A DNA stretch of 64,000 nucleotides from Saprospiraceae bacterium (GTDB lineage Bacteria > Bacteroidota > Bacteroidia > Chitinophagales > Saprospiraceae): the NCBI GenBank assembly GCA_026129545.1, contig JAHCHX010000007.1, forward strand, positions 55,260 through 119,259, in the 5' to 3' direction. The stretch's first letter is position 1, and the number at the start of each line of letters is the position of its first letter. Below the pieces are notes generated by a model. The model did not search any database. It was not told the origin of the DNA and was given only the letters and a program-made list of their open reading frames with translations. Both the position numbers and the translations under genes were made by a program. Below are positions 31,731-39,996 of the stretch, piece after piece.

Positions 31731-33500
31731 TCAACGTCTCACAAAGACTTTTTGCACCTGCCGCCCTTGCGGGCCGTGCAGCGTCACGAAATACGTCCCC
31801 GGTTCCAGTAAATCGGCCCGGAAGAAATATTTGGACTCGCCTGCCGGGAGCGTGCCGTTGAATACGCTCGCCACCGTCCGACCCAATATGTCGGTGATTT
31901 CGATGCTCGCCGATGCGCCGTTTTCGCTGAAAACCGGCACACAGGTAATCGCGCCGGCCGGGTTTGGGAAAATACGGAGCAATTGAGGTGCACCCGTTGC
32001 TTCGTCGGTGCCCACGCTCAGCCGAATGTTGAAATCAAAAAAACCTTCCGGCGCGGGCAACGGCCTCACTTGTTGTTTGCCGGAGTTCGCCGTCGCATGG
32101 AGGTAGTAGCGCACCGTAGAGCCGTAGGGTTGTTGCGGAATCCAACCCGTCCACAGATGGGTCGTCGGGTCGGTCAGCGTCATCGGCACAGACTGGTAGC
32201 CGCTTGCGGTGTCGGTCGTGTAAAACACCTCGGCCCCGGCGATGCCGCTGCGATGCCGTATCCACGTTTTGACCTCGTAAGCGGGCGGGTTAGTGTCCAC
32301 AAAACTTTCTACTTGTTTGTGCTGAATCAGCAAGGGGTCAGCCACGCCCACTTCTTTTACGATGCAGTGAATCGCCCCGCCGAGCGGGATAATAGCGTTG
32401 CAGTTGATGCCCACTATGTTGTAGCCTGGCATATTTTTCTGCCAAATGCGGATGGCGGTGGTGTCGTATTGCACTTCGTACTGCGGCAGCAGCACGGTTT
32501 TGTTCACGATAAAAGAATTGACGAAGGTGCGCAACGGTGCGCCCTGACTTGGGTAAACGCCACCGTCGGGCGGCATCGCGATGCGCACCACTTTGTACGT
32601 CGTACCGAAAGGTGTGGTGTAGTTGGCGAGCAGGTACTGGATATTGGCCTCGATTTGGTCGCGGTCAATCACGCCCTCCGGGTATTCGCCCACGAGCAAA
32701 GTTTCCTCGTTGAGCAACTTCATGTGCATATCAATGTGGTGGATGCCGTCGTAAGGCAGCACATCGAATTTCACATAGCGGTCAATGCCGTAGAAGCGGC
32801 GCATGATGCTGTCCACGCCTTCCTCGGTGTGGTTGCTCGTACCCCACATATTATTGATGCCATTTTCTTCCAACACGAGTTTGCTCGAAAAATTCGTCCC
32901 CATGCCGTCCGAAAAGTTGTTGCCGCCGGGGTGTGCCAAGTCGTATGGCGCGACAGTGGTAGAATAGACGGGGTAGCCGAAATACGCGCCCACGACACTC
33001 GGAATCGTGTCGTCTTTCGGGCGTGGGCGGTTGTAAATCCAGTCCACCAGCGCCAGCGAGTCCACCCCGTTGAGATAAATCGGGTTAGCACCGTAGTCCC
33101 GAATCCAGATGCTGTTGTACGGAGCGACTTTGAACTCGACGTTGCCGCCTGTCTGCCAGTCCACACCGTAACCGCTCAGTTCCGACTGGCAGGTGGCGAT
33201 GTCGTTGGTGATGACCAACACCCGGCATTCGTTTTTGGCCGCGTTGACGATTTGCGCCAATATGGGTTTGAAACTTGTCCATGTGACCACAATGGCTTGC
33301 ATTTCTTCCCATTCGGCCGCCGCCCGCACGGGTGCGGGCGGCGGCGTGGTGATGCCGGAGAGTGTGCCGGGCGCGGGTTTGTTGGCTGAAAGCCAGCCGA
33401 GTTCTTCGACGGAAAAGCCTCTTGGGAGCGGGTCGTTTTGGGCAAATGCGGTCTGGCTGAACGCCAGTAATGAACAGAGTAGGTAGAGAATCTTTTTCAT
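31731..33500 (-). CDS. Secreted agmatine/peptidylarginine deiminase-family protein with T9SS sorting domain
   Basis: 589 residues with a signal peptide (ILYLLCSLLAFSQTAFAQ). Residues about 55-370 match the PAD_porph/agmatine deiminase fold: WEEMQAIVVTW, SIWIRDYGANPIYL, DGIHHIDMHMKLLNEETLLV and NCNAIIPLGGAIHCIVKE with the catalytic-type Cys. A middle beta domain follows, and the last 80 residues are a type A T9SS sorting domain (LLRIFPNPAGAITCVPVF, ending QVQKVFVRR). The protein is expected at the cell surface, hydrolysing guanidino groups and releasing ammonia. Its placement among metal-efflux genes is unexplained. Region 31561-31730 after it holds no recognised gene. Confidence 0.85.
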   Translation of the reverse strand: MKKILYLLCSLLAFSQTAFAQNDPLPRGFSVEELGWLSANKPAPGTLSGITTPPPAPVRAAAEWEEMQAIVVTWTSFKPILAQIVNAAKNECRVLVITNDIATCQSELSGYGVDWQTGGNVEFKVAPYNSIWIRDYGANPIYLNGVDSLALVDWIYNRPRPKDDTIPSVVGAYFGYPVYSTTVAPYDLAHPGGNNFSDGMGTNFSSKLVLEENGINNMWGTSNHTEEGVDSIMRRFYGIDRYVKFDVLPYDGIHHIDMHMKLLNEETLLVGEYPEGVIDRDQIEANIQYLLANYTTPFGTTYKVVRIAMPPDGGVYPSQGAPLRTFVNSFIVNKTVLLPQYEVQYDTTAIRIWQKNMPGYNIVGINCNAIIPLGGAIHCIVKEVGVADPLLIQHKQVESFVDTNPPAYEVKTWIRHRSGIAGAEVFYTTDTASGYQSVPMTLTDPTTHLWTGWIPQQPYGSTVRYYLHATANSGKQQVRPLPAPEGFFDFNIRLSVGTDEATGAPQLLRIFPNPAGAITCVPVFSENGASASIEITDILGRTVASVFNGTLPAGESKYFFRADLLEPGTYFVTLHGPQGRQVQKVFVRR

Positions 33501-33545
33501 GACATCGAATTTTATTGATGAAAAAGGAAGTGATTTCTGAAAAGG

Positions 33546-33603
33546 AAGCCCCCCGAAAGGAACATGACGAAGTAGAAAGAATTCCTCCCGGAAGGGCTGC
33601 CGG
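33546..33603 (-). promoter_or_regulatory. Leader element of the deiminase gene
   Basis: On the minus strand it starts CCGGCAGCCC, identical in ten bases to the P1B ATPase leader, and ends with GGGGGGCTTCC near the ATG. Pairing is weaker than in the other leader. It may be a shared cis element or a terminator for the upstream adaptor gene. Confidence 0.35.
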
Positions 33604-33634
33604 TACTGTAACTCATTGACACAAACTACAATGC

Positions 33635-34966
33635 TCAGTGCGCGTGGCCTTCTTCTCCCTGTGCCGCCGCTTTGGAGGCCGACAACAAGTAAAAAGCGCC
33701 CTTGGTCACGACCCGGTTGTTTGCCAAATCAAAATCCTCAGGTAACAATACTTCGACCCAACCGCCGTCCACCACACCGCGTTTTACTTCCACCATTCGG
33801 AAATGATGTTCCGCGTGCATTTCACTTTCTCCTTCGGCGTGGTCGTGTTCTTCTTTTTCGGCATTGTGGGCCGCTTCACCTTTTTCATGTTCATGTGCCT
33901 CGGGTTTGGCGGGGCCTTCCGCTTCTTCCACGAAAATGTAATCCTTACCCTCACTGCTCACAAGGGCTGATTCCAACAATGCAGCGACGGGGCTGGCGCC
34001 CGTTTCTACGGTTGCTTTGAAGTACATACCTGGCAACAATGCGGTGTCTTCCTTGTCCAAATGGCAATGTACCCGGATGCTGCGGTCGGGGCTTATCTCG
34101 CGTCCAAAAAGGTAAATGGTTGCCGTACGCTCCCTTGTTTCGTTAGCCAAGGTGAAACGGACTTTTTGCCCGACTTTGAGTTTCAGAATGTCTTTCTCGA
34201 ATACCGTCAGTTCGGCGTGCAAATGCTCCGTGTCGGCTATTTTGAACATTACTTCCGTACTTCCGACATACTTTCCCGCATTCACGTTCACTTCCGTCAC
34301 AAAGCCGTTTGTGGGCGAGTGAAGGCTGATTTCGCTCTGAAAATTATCGGGCGAGAGGCGGTCCGGGTCAATGCCGAGCAGTTTGAGTCGTGCCCGTTGG
34401 CCGCCCGTTTTGGCTTCCAGCCCTGCTATTTTGGCTTTTAGGGTTGTATATTCGGCTTTTGCGGCTTGCAGGGTTTTGCCTGCATTCACATTTTCGCGGG
34501 CGAGCTCCTCCTGTCGTTTGTACTCGGCCTCGGCGTATTCCAATTGGCCGTGCGCGGCGATGAGTTCTTGCCGGGTTTCGAGGTATGTCTGCTGTTCGGT
34601 GATGAATTCCGGGTTGTACAACACGGCGATTACTTCTCCTTTCCGTACCCGTGTGCCTTGCAGCAGGTCCGATTTTTTCAGGAAACCGGGCGCGGGCGCG
34701 CTGATGCTCACGAGGTTTTGCGGAGGCACATCAAGTACCCCGTTCACTTTTACCATGCCGGAGAGCGGGCGGGTCTCCACCTTGCCGGTCTCGATGCCGG
34801 CGATTTTATATTGGTCGCTCGTGAGTACCACTTCCAGAGCCTCGCCCTCATGGTGTTCGTGTTCTTCTGTTATTGCTTCGCCTTCGGCTTTTTTACCCCC
34901 GCAGGCGGCCAGCAACAGAATGCCCCCGAGTGTCGCAGCGAATATGATATGATGCAGAAATTTCAT
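33635..34966 (-). CDS. RND efflux periplasmic adaptor, CzcB/CusB type
   Basis: 443 residues, lipoprotein signal ending LLLAAC. Membrane-fusion protein layout: barrel-sandwich half PAPGFLKKSDLLQGTRVRKG, a long coiled-coil hairpin (EFITEQQTYLETRQELIAAH onward), second lipoyl half SPTNGFVTEVNVNAGKYV, then beta-barrel domains. His-rich segments at the N-terminus (EEHEHHEGEA) and near the C-terminus (EAHEHEKGEAAHNAEKEEHD, and terminal HAH) suggest zinc or related divalent cation binding. It is 56 bp after the RND-OMF fusion gene and completes that tripartite pump. Confidence 0.88.
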   Translation of the reverse strand: MKFLHHIIFAATLGGILLLAACGGKKAEGEAITEEHEHHEGEALEVVLTSDQYKIAGIETGKVETRPLSGMVKVNGVLDVPPQNLVSISAPAPGFLKKSDLLQGTRVRKGEVIAVLYNPEFITEQQTYLETRQELIAAHGQLEYAEAEYKRQEELARENVNAGKTLQAAKAEYTTLKAKIAGLEAKTGGQRARLKLLGIDPDRLSPDNFQSEISLHSPTNGFVTEVNVNAGKYVGSTEVMFKIADTEHLHAELTVFEKDILKLKVGQKVRFTLANETRERTATIYLFGREISPDRSIRVHCHLDKEDTALLPGMYFKATVETGASPVAALLESALVSSEGKDYIFVEEAEGPAKPEAHEHEKGEAAHNAEKEEHDHAEGESEMHAEHHFRMVEVKRGVVDGGWVEVLLPEDFDLANNRVVTKGAFYLLSASKAAAQGEEGHAH

Positions 34967-35022
34967 TGTCTTTTACTTTTAAAATGGTGTTGAGAAATGG
35001 AGAAGCAGTCATGCCGGTCGAG

Positions 35023-38000
35023 TTATTTCCCGGCCAGCCATTCCATGCCGATGACTGCCTGATTGTAGGCATCGAGTGCGGCCAGATAGCCGAGTCTGAT
35101 GTTGTTGGCCTGTGTGAGCGCCTGCGTATATTCCAGGTAGCCCACGTCGCCTGTGCGGAATGCTGTTTGAGCGTTGGTCAACAAGAGGTCGGCAGTAGGC
35201 AAGGCACTTTTTTCATAGTATTCCAGCGAGGCACGTTGTTTTTCGTATTCCCGAAAAGCTTGCTGGTATTGCCCTTCGAGTTGGCGCGTCTGCGATTCCA
35301 GATTCGTCTGCGCGATTTGTTCGCCGATCCTGGCAGCCTCGACGCGACTTTTCTGTGCCTTCCGGAAAATGGGAATGGCAATGCCCACCTGCGCTACGTG
35401 GAAGCGGTCGCTGGAAGTATATCGCGGGTCAGCGCCGGGTTCGACCGAGTTAAGCGACTGGTTGAGATAGCCGATACTGAAATCCGGCGCCAGGCGCGCT
35501 TTTTCTGCCCCGGTTGCCGCCTGGCTGAGCGCCACTTGTTGTTGTAACCAGGCGAGGCCGGGATTCCCGGTCGCGCCGCTCGTGAAATCTGGCAGCGTCC
35601 TTTTGTCTAATCGGGAGTCGGCGGGAATGCTGACGAGCTGCGTGGCGTTGAGCAGCGTTTGCAGACGCACCTGGACGATTTGAATATCGGAAGCAACCTG
35701 AGCCAATTGGTTGCGGACTTCGCCGAGCTGCGCTTCGGCGGTGGCTTTTTCGAGCGCATTGGATTCGCCTGTGCGTAAGCGAACGTCGGCTGCCCGCACA
35801 AAGCCCGTCAACAGCGTGTCCTGGCTTTGGAGCAGCCGTTGTTTTTCCAACAAATAAGCCAACTCGTACCAGGATGAACGCACCTCGTAGGTCAGGTCAT
35901 TGGTTGTGACGGTTAGTGATAGTTCGGCGGCACGAGTGTTGGCTTCTGCCAGCGCGATTCCGGCTCTCCGGTTCCGTAAACCGGGAATTTCCTGCGTGAC
36001 GCTGAAACCCTGGTCGAATTGATTGCTGTTGTACTGCCCCAGTTGCGCCCCAAAGTTCATTTTAGGCATTTCATAAGCCGCCCCGCGCAGCGTTTGTTGT
36101 AATTGAATCTGGTAAGTCCCGGACTTGATTTGCAAATTATTTGATTTGGCCTGCACGATGGCTTCGTCCAAGGTCAAAGGCATTTGTGCCGTTGCATTAT
36201 TTGGGAAAAATGCCAATGCCAGCAGCGCCAATGATGCCACCACCGGCTTCATACCCTTGCCAAACCATTTTTCAAAATAAACGTACAAGCAGGGCAACAC
36301 CAGCAGCGTGAGCAGCGTGGCCGAAATCAGCCCGCCGATGACCACCGTCGCCAATGGGCGCTGCACCTCCGCGCCATCGCCCATTGACAAAGCCATTGGC
36401 AAAAAACCGAGCGAAGCCACAGAAGCCGTCATAATGACCGGGCGCAAGCGGACGAACGTGCCCTTGCGCACCCGTTCGAGCACATTGGTCATGCCCTCCG
36501 CTTTGAGTTGGTTGAAATAACCTATGAGTACGATACCATTGAGCACCGCCACGCCGAACAACGCGATGAAGCCCACGCCCGCTGAAATCGAAAACGGCAT
36601 ACCCCGTATCGCCAGCGCTGCCACGCCGCCAATGGCCGACAGCGGCACGGCGGTGAAAATCAAAAAGGCTTGACTGACAGACCGGAAAGTAAAAAACAGC
36701 AAGGCAAAAATCAGCGCCAACGCCACCGGCACAGCCACCGAAAGCCGTGCCTTGGCTTCCCGCAGGTTCTCGAACTGCCCGCCGAAGGTGTAGGTGTAGC
36801 CGCTCGGCAGTTTGAATTTTTCCTGCAAAATGCCTTCGATTTCCTCCACCACGCTTTCTACGTCGCGCCCGCGCACGTTGAAGCCCACAAAAATCCGCCG
36901 TTGCCCGCTCTCCCGGCTCACCTGCGCCGGGGCTTCTTTGTACTCAATGGTTGCCACTTGGCTGAGCGGTACTTTCTGACCGTCGGGCGTGGGGATGTAA
37001 AGATTATCAAGGTTGGCCAAGTCGGTTCGCAGGCTGCGCTCGAGGCGCACCACCAGGTCGAATCGCTTTTCCCCTTCGTACACCACACCCGCGGTGCTGC
37101 CCGCGTAAGCCGTTTTGACAATCATATTGATGTCAGCCACGTTCAGCCCGAATTGAGCCAGCCGGTCCCGGTCGTAGGTGACCTGTATTTGTGGCAAACC
37201 GCGTACTTTTTCAACCGTCGGCTCAGTCACACCTTCCACCCGGGCAATAAGTTGGGCGACTTTGGCGGCTTGGTCAGCCAATACGTCGAGGTCGTCGCCG
37301 AAGATTTTGATGGCCACATCTTGCCGAATGCCCGTCATCAGTTCGTTGAAGCGCATTTGCATCGGTTGGGTCATCTCTATGCTCACGCCGGGCAGGACGG
37401 AAAGCGCCTGTTCCATAGCCTCCTGCATTTCTTCCCGGTCGCAGACTTCTTCCCGCCAGGTGTCTTTTGGTTTCATTGCCACCATGATGTCCGCGCGTTC
37501 GACGGGCATAGGATCGGTGGGAATTTCTGCCGAGCCGATGCGGCTGACCACCTGCTTGACTTCGGGGAAATTTTTCATCAAAATCTCCTCTGCCTTGGTA
37601 GTGCTTTCCACCATTTGCGTCAGCGAAGTGCCCTGCATCATGCTGAATTCCACTGTCAGGTCGCCTTCTTCCAGTGTGGGAATGAATTCACCGCCCATGC
37701 GGGAAAAACCCCACAAAGCCAGTGCAAAAAGCAGAGCAGAAATGCCGATAGTGAGTTTTTTCCAACGCAACACGCCTTCCAGCGCGGGGGAATAGAGTTT
37801 GTGAAAAAACGCCATGATGCGGTCGGACACGTTGACCTTGTGGTTTGTTTTTTTGCTCAAAAACAGGGCAGATGCCATGGGCACCCAGGTCAGGGAAAGG
37901 ATGAAAGCGCCCAAAATAGCGAAGCCGACCGTCTGCGCCATCGGTTGGAACATTTTGCCCTCTATGCCGACCAGCGAAAGAATAGGCAAATAGACGATGA

Positions 38001-39375
38001 GGATGATAATTTCCCCAAAAGCCGCGCTGTTTCTGATTTTCGACGCAGCAGTGTAAACCTGCTCATCCATTTGTCGTTGTGTGAGCCGGGCAACACCCGG
38101 AAACAGGCTACTGCCCGTGATGCGATGCACAATTGCCTCAACAATAATGACTGTGCCATCTACCAGCAAACCGAAGTCAATGGCGCCGAGCGACATCAGG
38201 TTGCCCGATACGCCGAAAAGGTTCATCATGCTGAAAGCGAACAGCATGGCCAACGGGATCACCGAAGCCACCACTAAGCCCGCGCGAAAATTGCCGAGCA
38301 GCAATACCAATATGAATACCACGATAAGACCACCTTCCAGAAGGTTCTTTTCCACCGTTCCGATGGTGCGTCCGACCAATTCGGTGCGGTCAATAAATGG
38401 CTCGATGACAACTCCTTCGGGCAGCGACTTCTGTATGATGACGATGCGCTCTTTTACACGTTTGCTTACCTCCATGAAGTTGTCGCCTTTGAGCATGAGC
38501 GTGATACCAGCCACTACTTCACCCTCGCCGTTGCGAGTGACCGCGCCGAGGCGGTTGACGCTCCCGAACTGCACCGTGCCTACGTCACGCACCAACACCG
38601 GGATGCCGTTGCGCGTTGTGACGACGATTTTTTCGATGTCCTGCAAGGTTTGCACCAACCCGATGCCCCGGATAAAGTAAAGGTTGCTGCCTTTTTCAAT
38701 GTAAGAGCCTCCCGTGTTTTCATTGTTCCGTTCCAGCGCTTCGAACACGTCGGGCATGGTGAGGTTCAGCGCGTTGAGCTTGTCGGGGTCCACCGCCAGT
38801 TCGTATTGTTTCACAAAACCGCCCCAGCCGCTTACCTCGGCTACACCCGGCGTACCTGCAAGTTGGCGCTTGACTACCCAATCCTGCATGGTGCGCAAGT
38901 CGGTGGCCGTGTATTTGTCTTCAAACCCTTTTTTCGGGTGAATAGTGTAGTGATAAATCTCGCCCAATCCCGTGGTGATAGGCGCCAGAAATGGCTTTGC
39001 TAACCCGAAAGGGATGGCTTCTTCGGCTTCTTTGAGTGCCTCCGACACTTGTTGCCTGGCCCAATAAATGTCCGCATCGTCTTTGAAAACGACGGTGATC
39101 ACCGATAAACCGGAACGGGAAATTGAACGGCGCTCCACGACCTTGGGAATATTCGCCAGGGTCAGTTCAATCGGCGCGGTAATAAACTGCTCTACCTCTT
39201 GTGCACCCAGCGTAGAAGCCTGCGTGATGACTTGCACCTGGTTGTTGGTGATGTCGGGTACAGCATCCAGCGGTAGGCGGATAAAAGACATAATACCCCA
39301 AATCACCAGCACCAGCGTAAGCAGCCCAATGATGAGTTTATTATGAATGGAAAAATGGATGATTCTGTCTAACAT
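35023..39375 (-). CDS. CzcA/CusA-type RND pump fused to a TolC-type outer-membrane factor
   Basis: 1450 residues. Residues 1-1035 are a heavy-metal RND transporter: LDAVPDITNNQVQV, AIDFGLLVDGTVIIVEAIVH in TM4, EFIPTLEEGDLTVEF, AEIPTDPMPVERADIMVAM and AVLNGIVLIGYFNQL. At residue 1042 a complete signal-peptide-like sequence starts (MKPVVASLALLALAFF, then ATAQ), followed by a TolC/CusC family outer-membrane factor (LTLDEAIVQAKSNNLQIKSG, to MEWLAGK). The two halves reside in different membranes, so cleavage or an internal start (ATG 36252) is expected. Fusions of this kind occur in Bacteroidota. The substrate is probably a divalent metal; the adaptor is the next gene. Confidence 0.9.
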   Translation of the reverse strand: MLDRIIHFSIHNKLIIGLLTLVLVIWGIMSFIRLPLDAVPDITNNQVQVITQASTLGAQEVEQFITAPIELTLANIPKVVERRSISRSGLSVITVVFKDDADIYWARQQVSEALKEAEEAIPFGLAKPFLAPITTGLGEIYHYTIHPKKGFEDKYTATDLRTMQDWVVKRQLAGTPGVAEVSGWGGFVKQYELAVDPDKLNALNLTMPDVFEALERNNENTGGSYIEKGSNLYFIRGIGLVQTLQDIEKIVVTTRNGIPVLVRDVGTVQFGSVNRLGAVTRNGEGEVVAGITLMLKGDNFMEVSKRVKERIVIIQKSLPEGVVIEPFIDRTELVGRTIGTVEKNLLEGGLIVVFILVLLLGNFRAGLVVASVIPLAMLFAFSMMNLFGVSGNLMSLGAIDFGLLVDGTVIIVEAIVHRITGSSLFPGVARLTQRQMDEQVYTAASKIRNSAAFGEIIILIVYLPILSLVGIEGKMFQPMAQTVGFAILGAFILSLTWVPMASALFLSKKTNHKVNVSDRIMAFFHKLYSPALEGVLRWKKLTIGISALLFALALWGFSRMGGEFIPTLEEGDLTVEFSMMQGTSLTQMVESTTKAEEILMKNFPEVKQVVSRIGSAEIPTDPMPVERADIMVAMKPKDTWREEVCDREEMQEAMEQALSVLPGVSIEMTQPMQMRFNELMTGIRQDVAIKIFGDDLDVLADQAAKVAQLIARVEGVTEPTVEKVRGLPQIQVTYDRDRLAQFGLNVADINMIVKTAYAGSTAGVVYEGEKRFDLVVRLERSLRTDLANLDNLYIPTPDGQKVPLSQVATIEYKEAPAQVSRESGQRRIFVGFNVRGRDVESVVEEIEGILQEKFKLPSGYTYTFGGQFENLREAKARLSVAVPVALALIFALLFFTFRSVSQAFLIFTAVPLSAIGGVAALAIRGMPFSISAGVGFIALFGVAVLNGIVLIGYFNQLKAEGMTNVLERVRKGTFVRLRPVIMTASVASLGFLPMALSMGDGAEVQRPLATVVIGGLISATLLTLLVLPCLYVYFEKWFGKGMKPVVASLALLALAFFPNNATAQMPLTLDEAIVQAKSNNLQIKSGTYQIQLQQTLRGAAYEMPKMNFGAQLGQYNSNQFDQGFSVTQEIPGLRNRRAGIALAEANTRAAELSLTVTTNDLTYEVRSSWYELAYLLEKQRLLQSQDTLLTGFVRAADVRLRTGESNALEKATAEAQLGEVRNQLAQVASDIQIVQVRLQTLLNATQLVSIPADSRLDKRTLPDFTSGATGNPGLAWLQQQVALSQAATGAEKARLAPDFSIGYLNQSLNSVEPGADPRYTSSDRFHVAQVGIAIPIFRKAQKSRVEAARIGEQIAQTNLESQTRQLEGQYQQAFREYEKQRASLEYYEKSALPTADLLLTNAQTAFRTGDVGYLEYTQALTQANNIRLGYLAALDAYNQAVIGMEWLAGK

Positions 39376-39483
39376 GGAGACGGTTGGGTTGATGAGTAGA
39401 AAAATAGCATCATCCGCACCCGGCTTTTCACCACATGCGGAACACCCTGCCGATCCGGTTTACCGGACTGGTCAGCGGAAAAA

Positions 39484-39891
39484 TTAACCCAACTTATTTA
39501 TCGGAGGACGGAACAGCGCCGCGAGATGCGGCGAGGTGGAGGGCGCCTGATAACAGAAATTCGCCGCGCGCCGGTCGAAAAACCAGGCAGGAGCCGACAT
39601 TTCGACAAAAGCATTTCTGAAAAAACCGGCATACGTCATACCCGTTACGCTGCACCCCGGGCAGTGGCAATGCCCGCAACCATCGGTATCGGGCGGGCAA
39701 TCCTGACCGGGGTGGATGTCGTTGCACGGGTCGTCCGTCGAAGGCGCACAGTGGTCGTTGTGTACCAACCCGGAATCCTGATGCCCGACGGCCACAACAT
39801 CCTCAATCCTTTCCGAGCCATGCGCGGAAAGCGGCTGCAACGGCAAAGCCGTGAGCCAAAGAAACAGGGTGTGGAGCAAGAGTAGCCGCAT
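39484..39891 (-). CDS. Small secreted Cys/His-rich protein (paralogue 1)
   Basis: 135 residues from ATG 39891, with signal peptide RLLLLHTLFLWLTALPLQPL. The mature part has a cysteine-rich core (CAPSTDDPC, then DGCGHCHCPGC) and ends in LAALFRPPINKLG. A second protein at 49402-49812 shares the CHCPGC core, the size, and a PP-K/I ending. Each lies upstream of an efflux gene. A metal-binding or sensing role in the periplasm is inferred. A promoter element TACGTTTG lies 19 bp upstream of the start. Confidence 0.65.
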   Translation of the reverse strand: MRLLLLHTLFLWLTALPLQPLSAHGSERIEDVVAVGHQDSGLVHNDHCAPSTDDPCNDIHPGQDCPPDTDGCGHCHCPGCSVTGMTYAGFFRNAFVEMSAPAWFFDRRAANFCYQAPSTSPHLAALFRPPINKLG

Positions 39892-39910
39892 TGTCGGTTT
39901 ATTCCGGTTG

Positions 39911-39918
39911 CAAACGTA
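39911..39918 (-). promoter_or_regulatory. Bacteroidota-type -7 element for the Cys-rich gene and RND fusion operon
   Basis: Minus-strand TACGTTTG matches TAnnTTTG; the start codon is 19 bp downstream, giving a very short leader. Confidence 0.45.
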
Positions 39919-39996
39919 CAACTAAAAAGCGTATTTTGATGTGTGGGGCGGTTTTTTGGGGCTTTGTGTCTATGTCTCGACAATCCAGGTCCGCAG

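Noticed and set aside
31983..33389. Forward open frame of 468 codons opposite the deiminase gene
   Set aside because: Antisense shadow; the reverse frame encodes a full PAD-type enzyme.
36670..38277. Forward open frame of 535 codons opposite the RND fusion
   Set aside because: Antisense shadow with His/Gln-rich nonsense composition.
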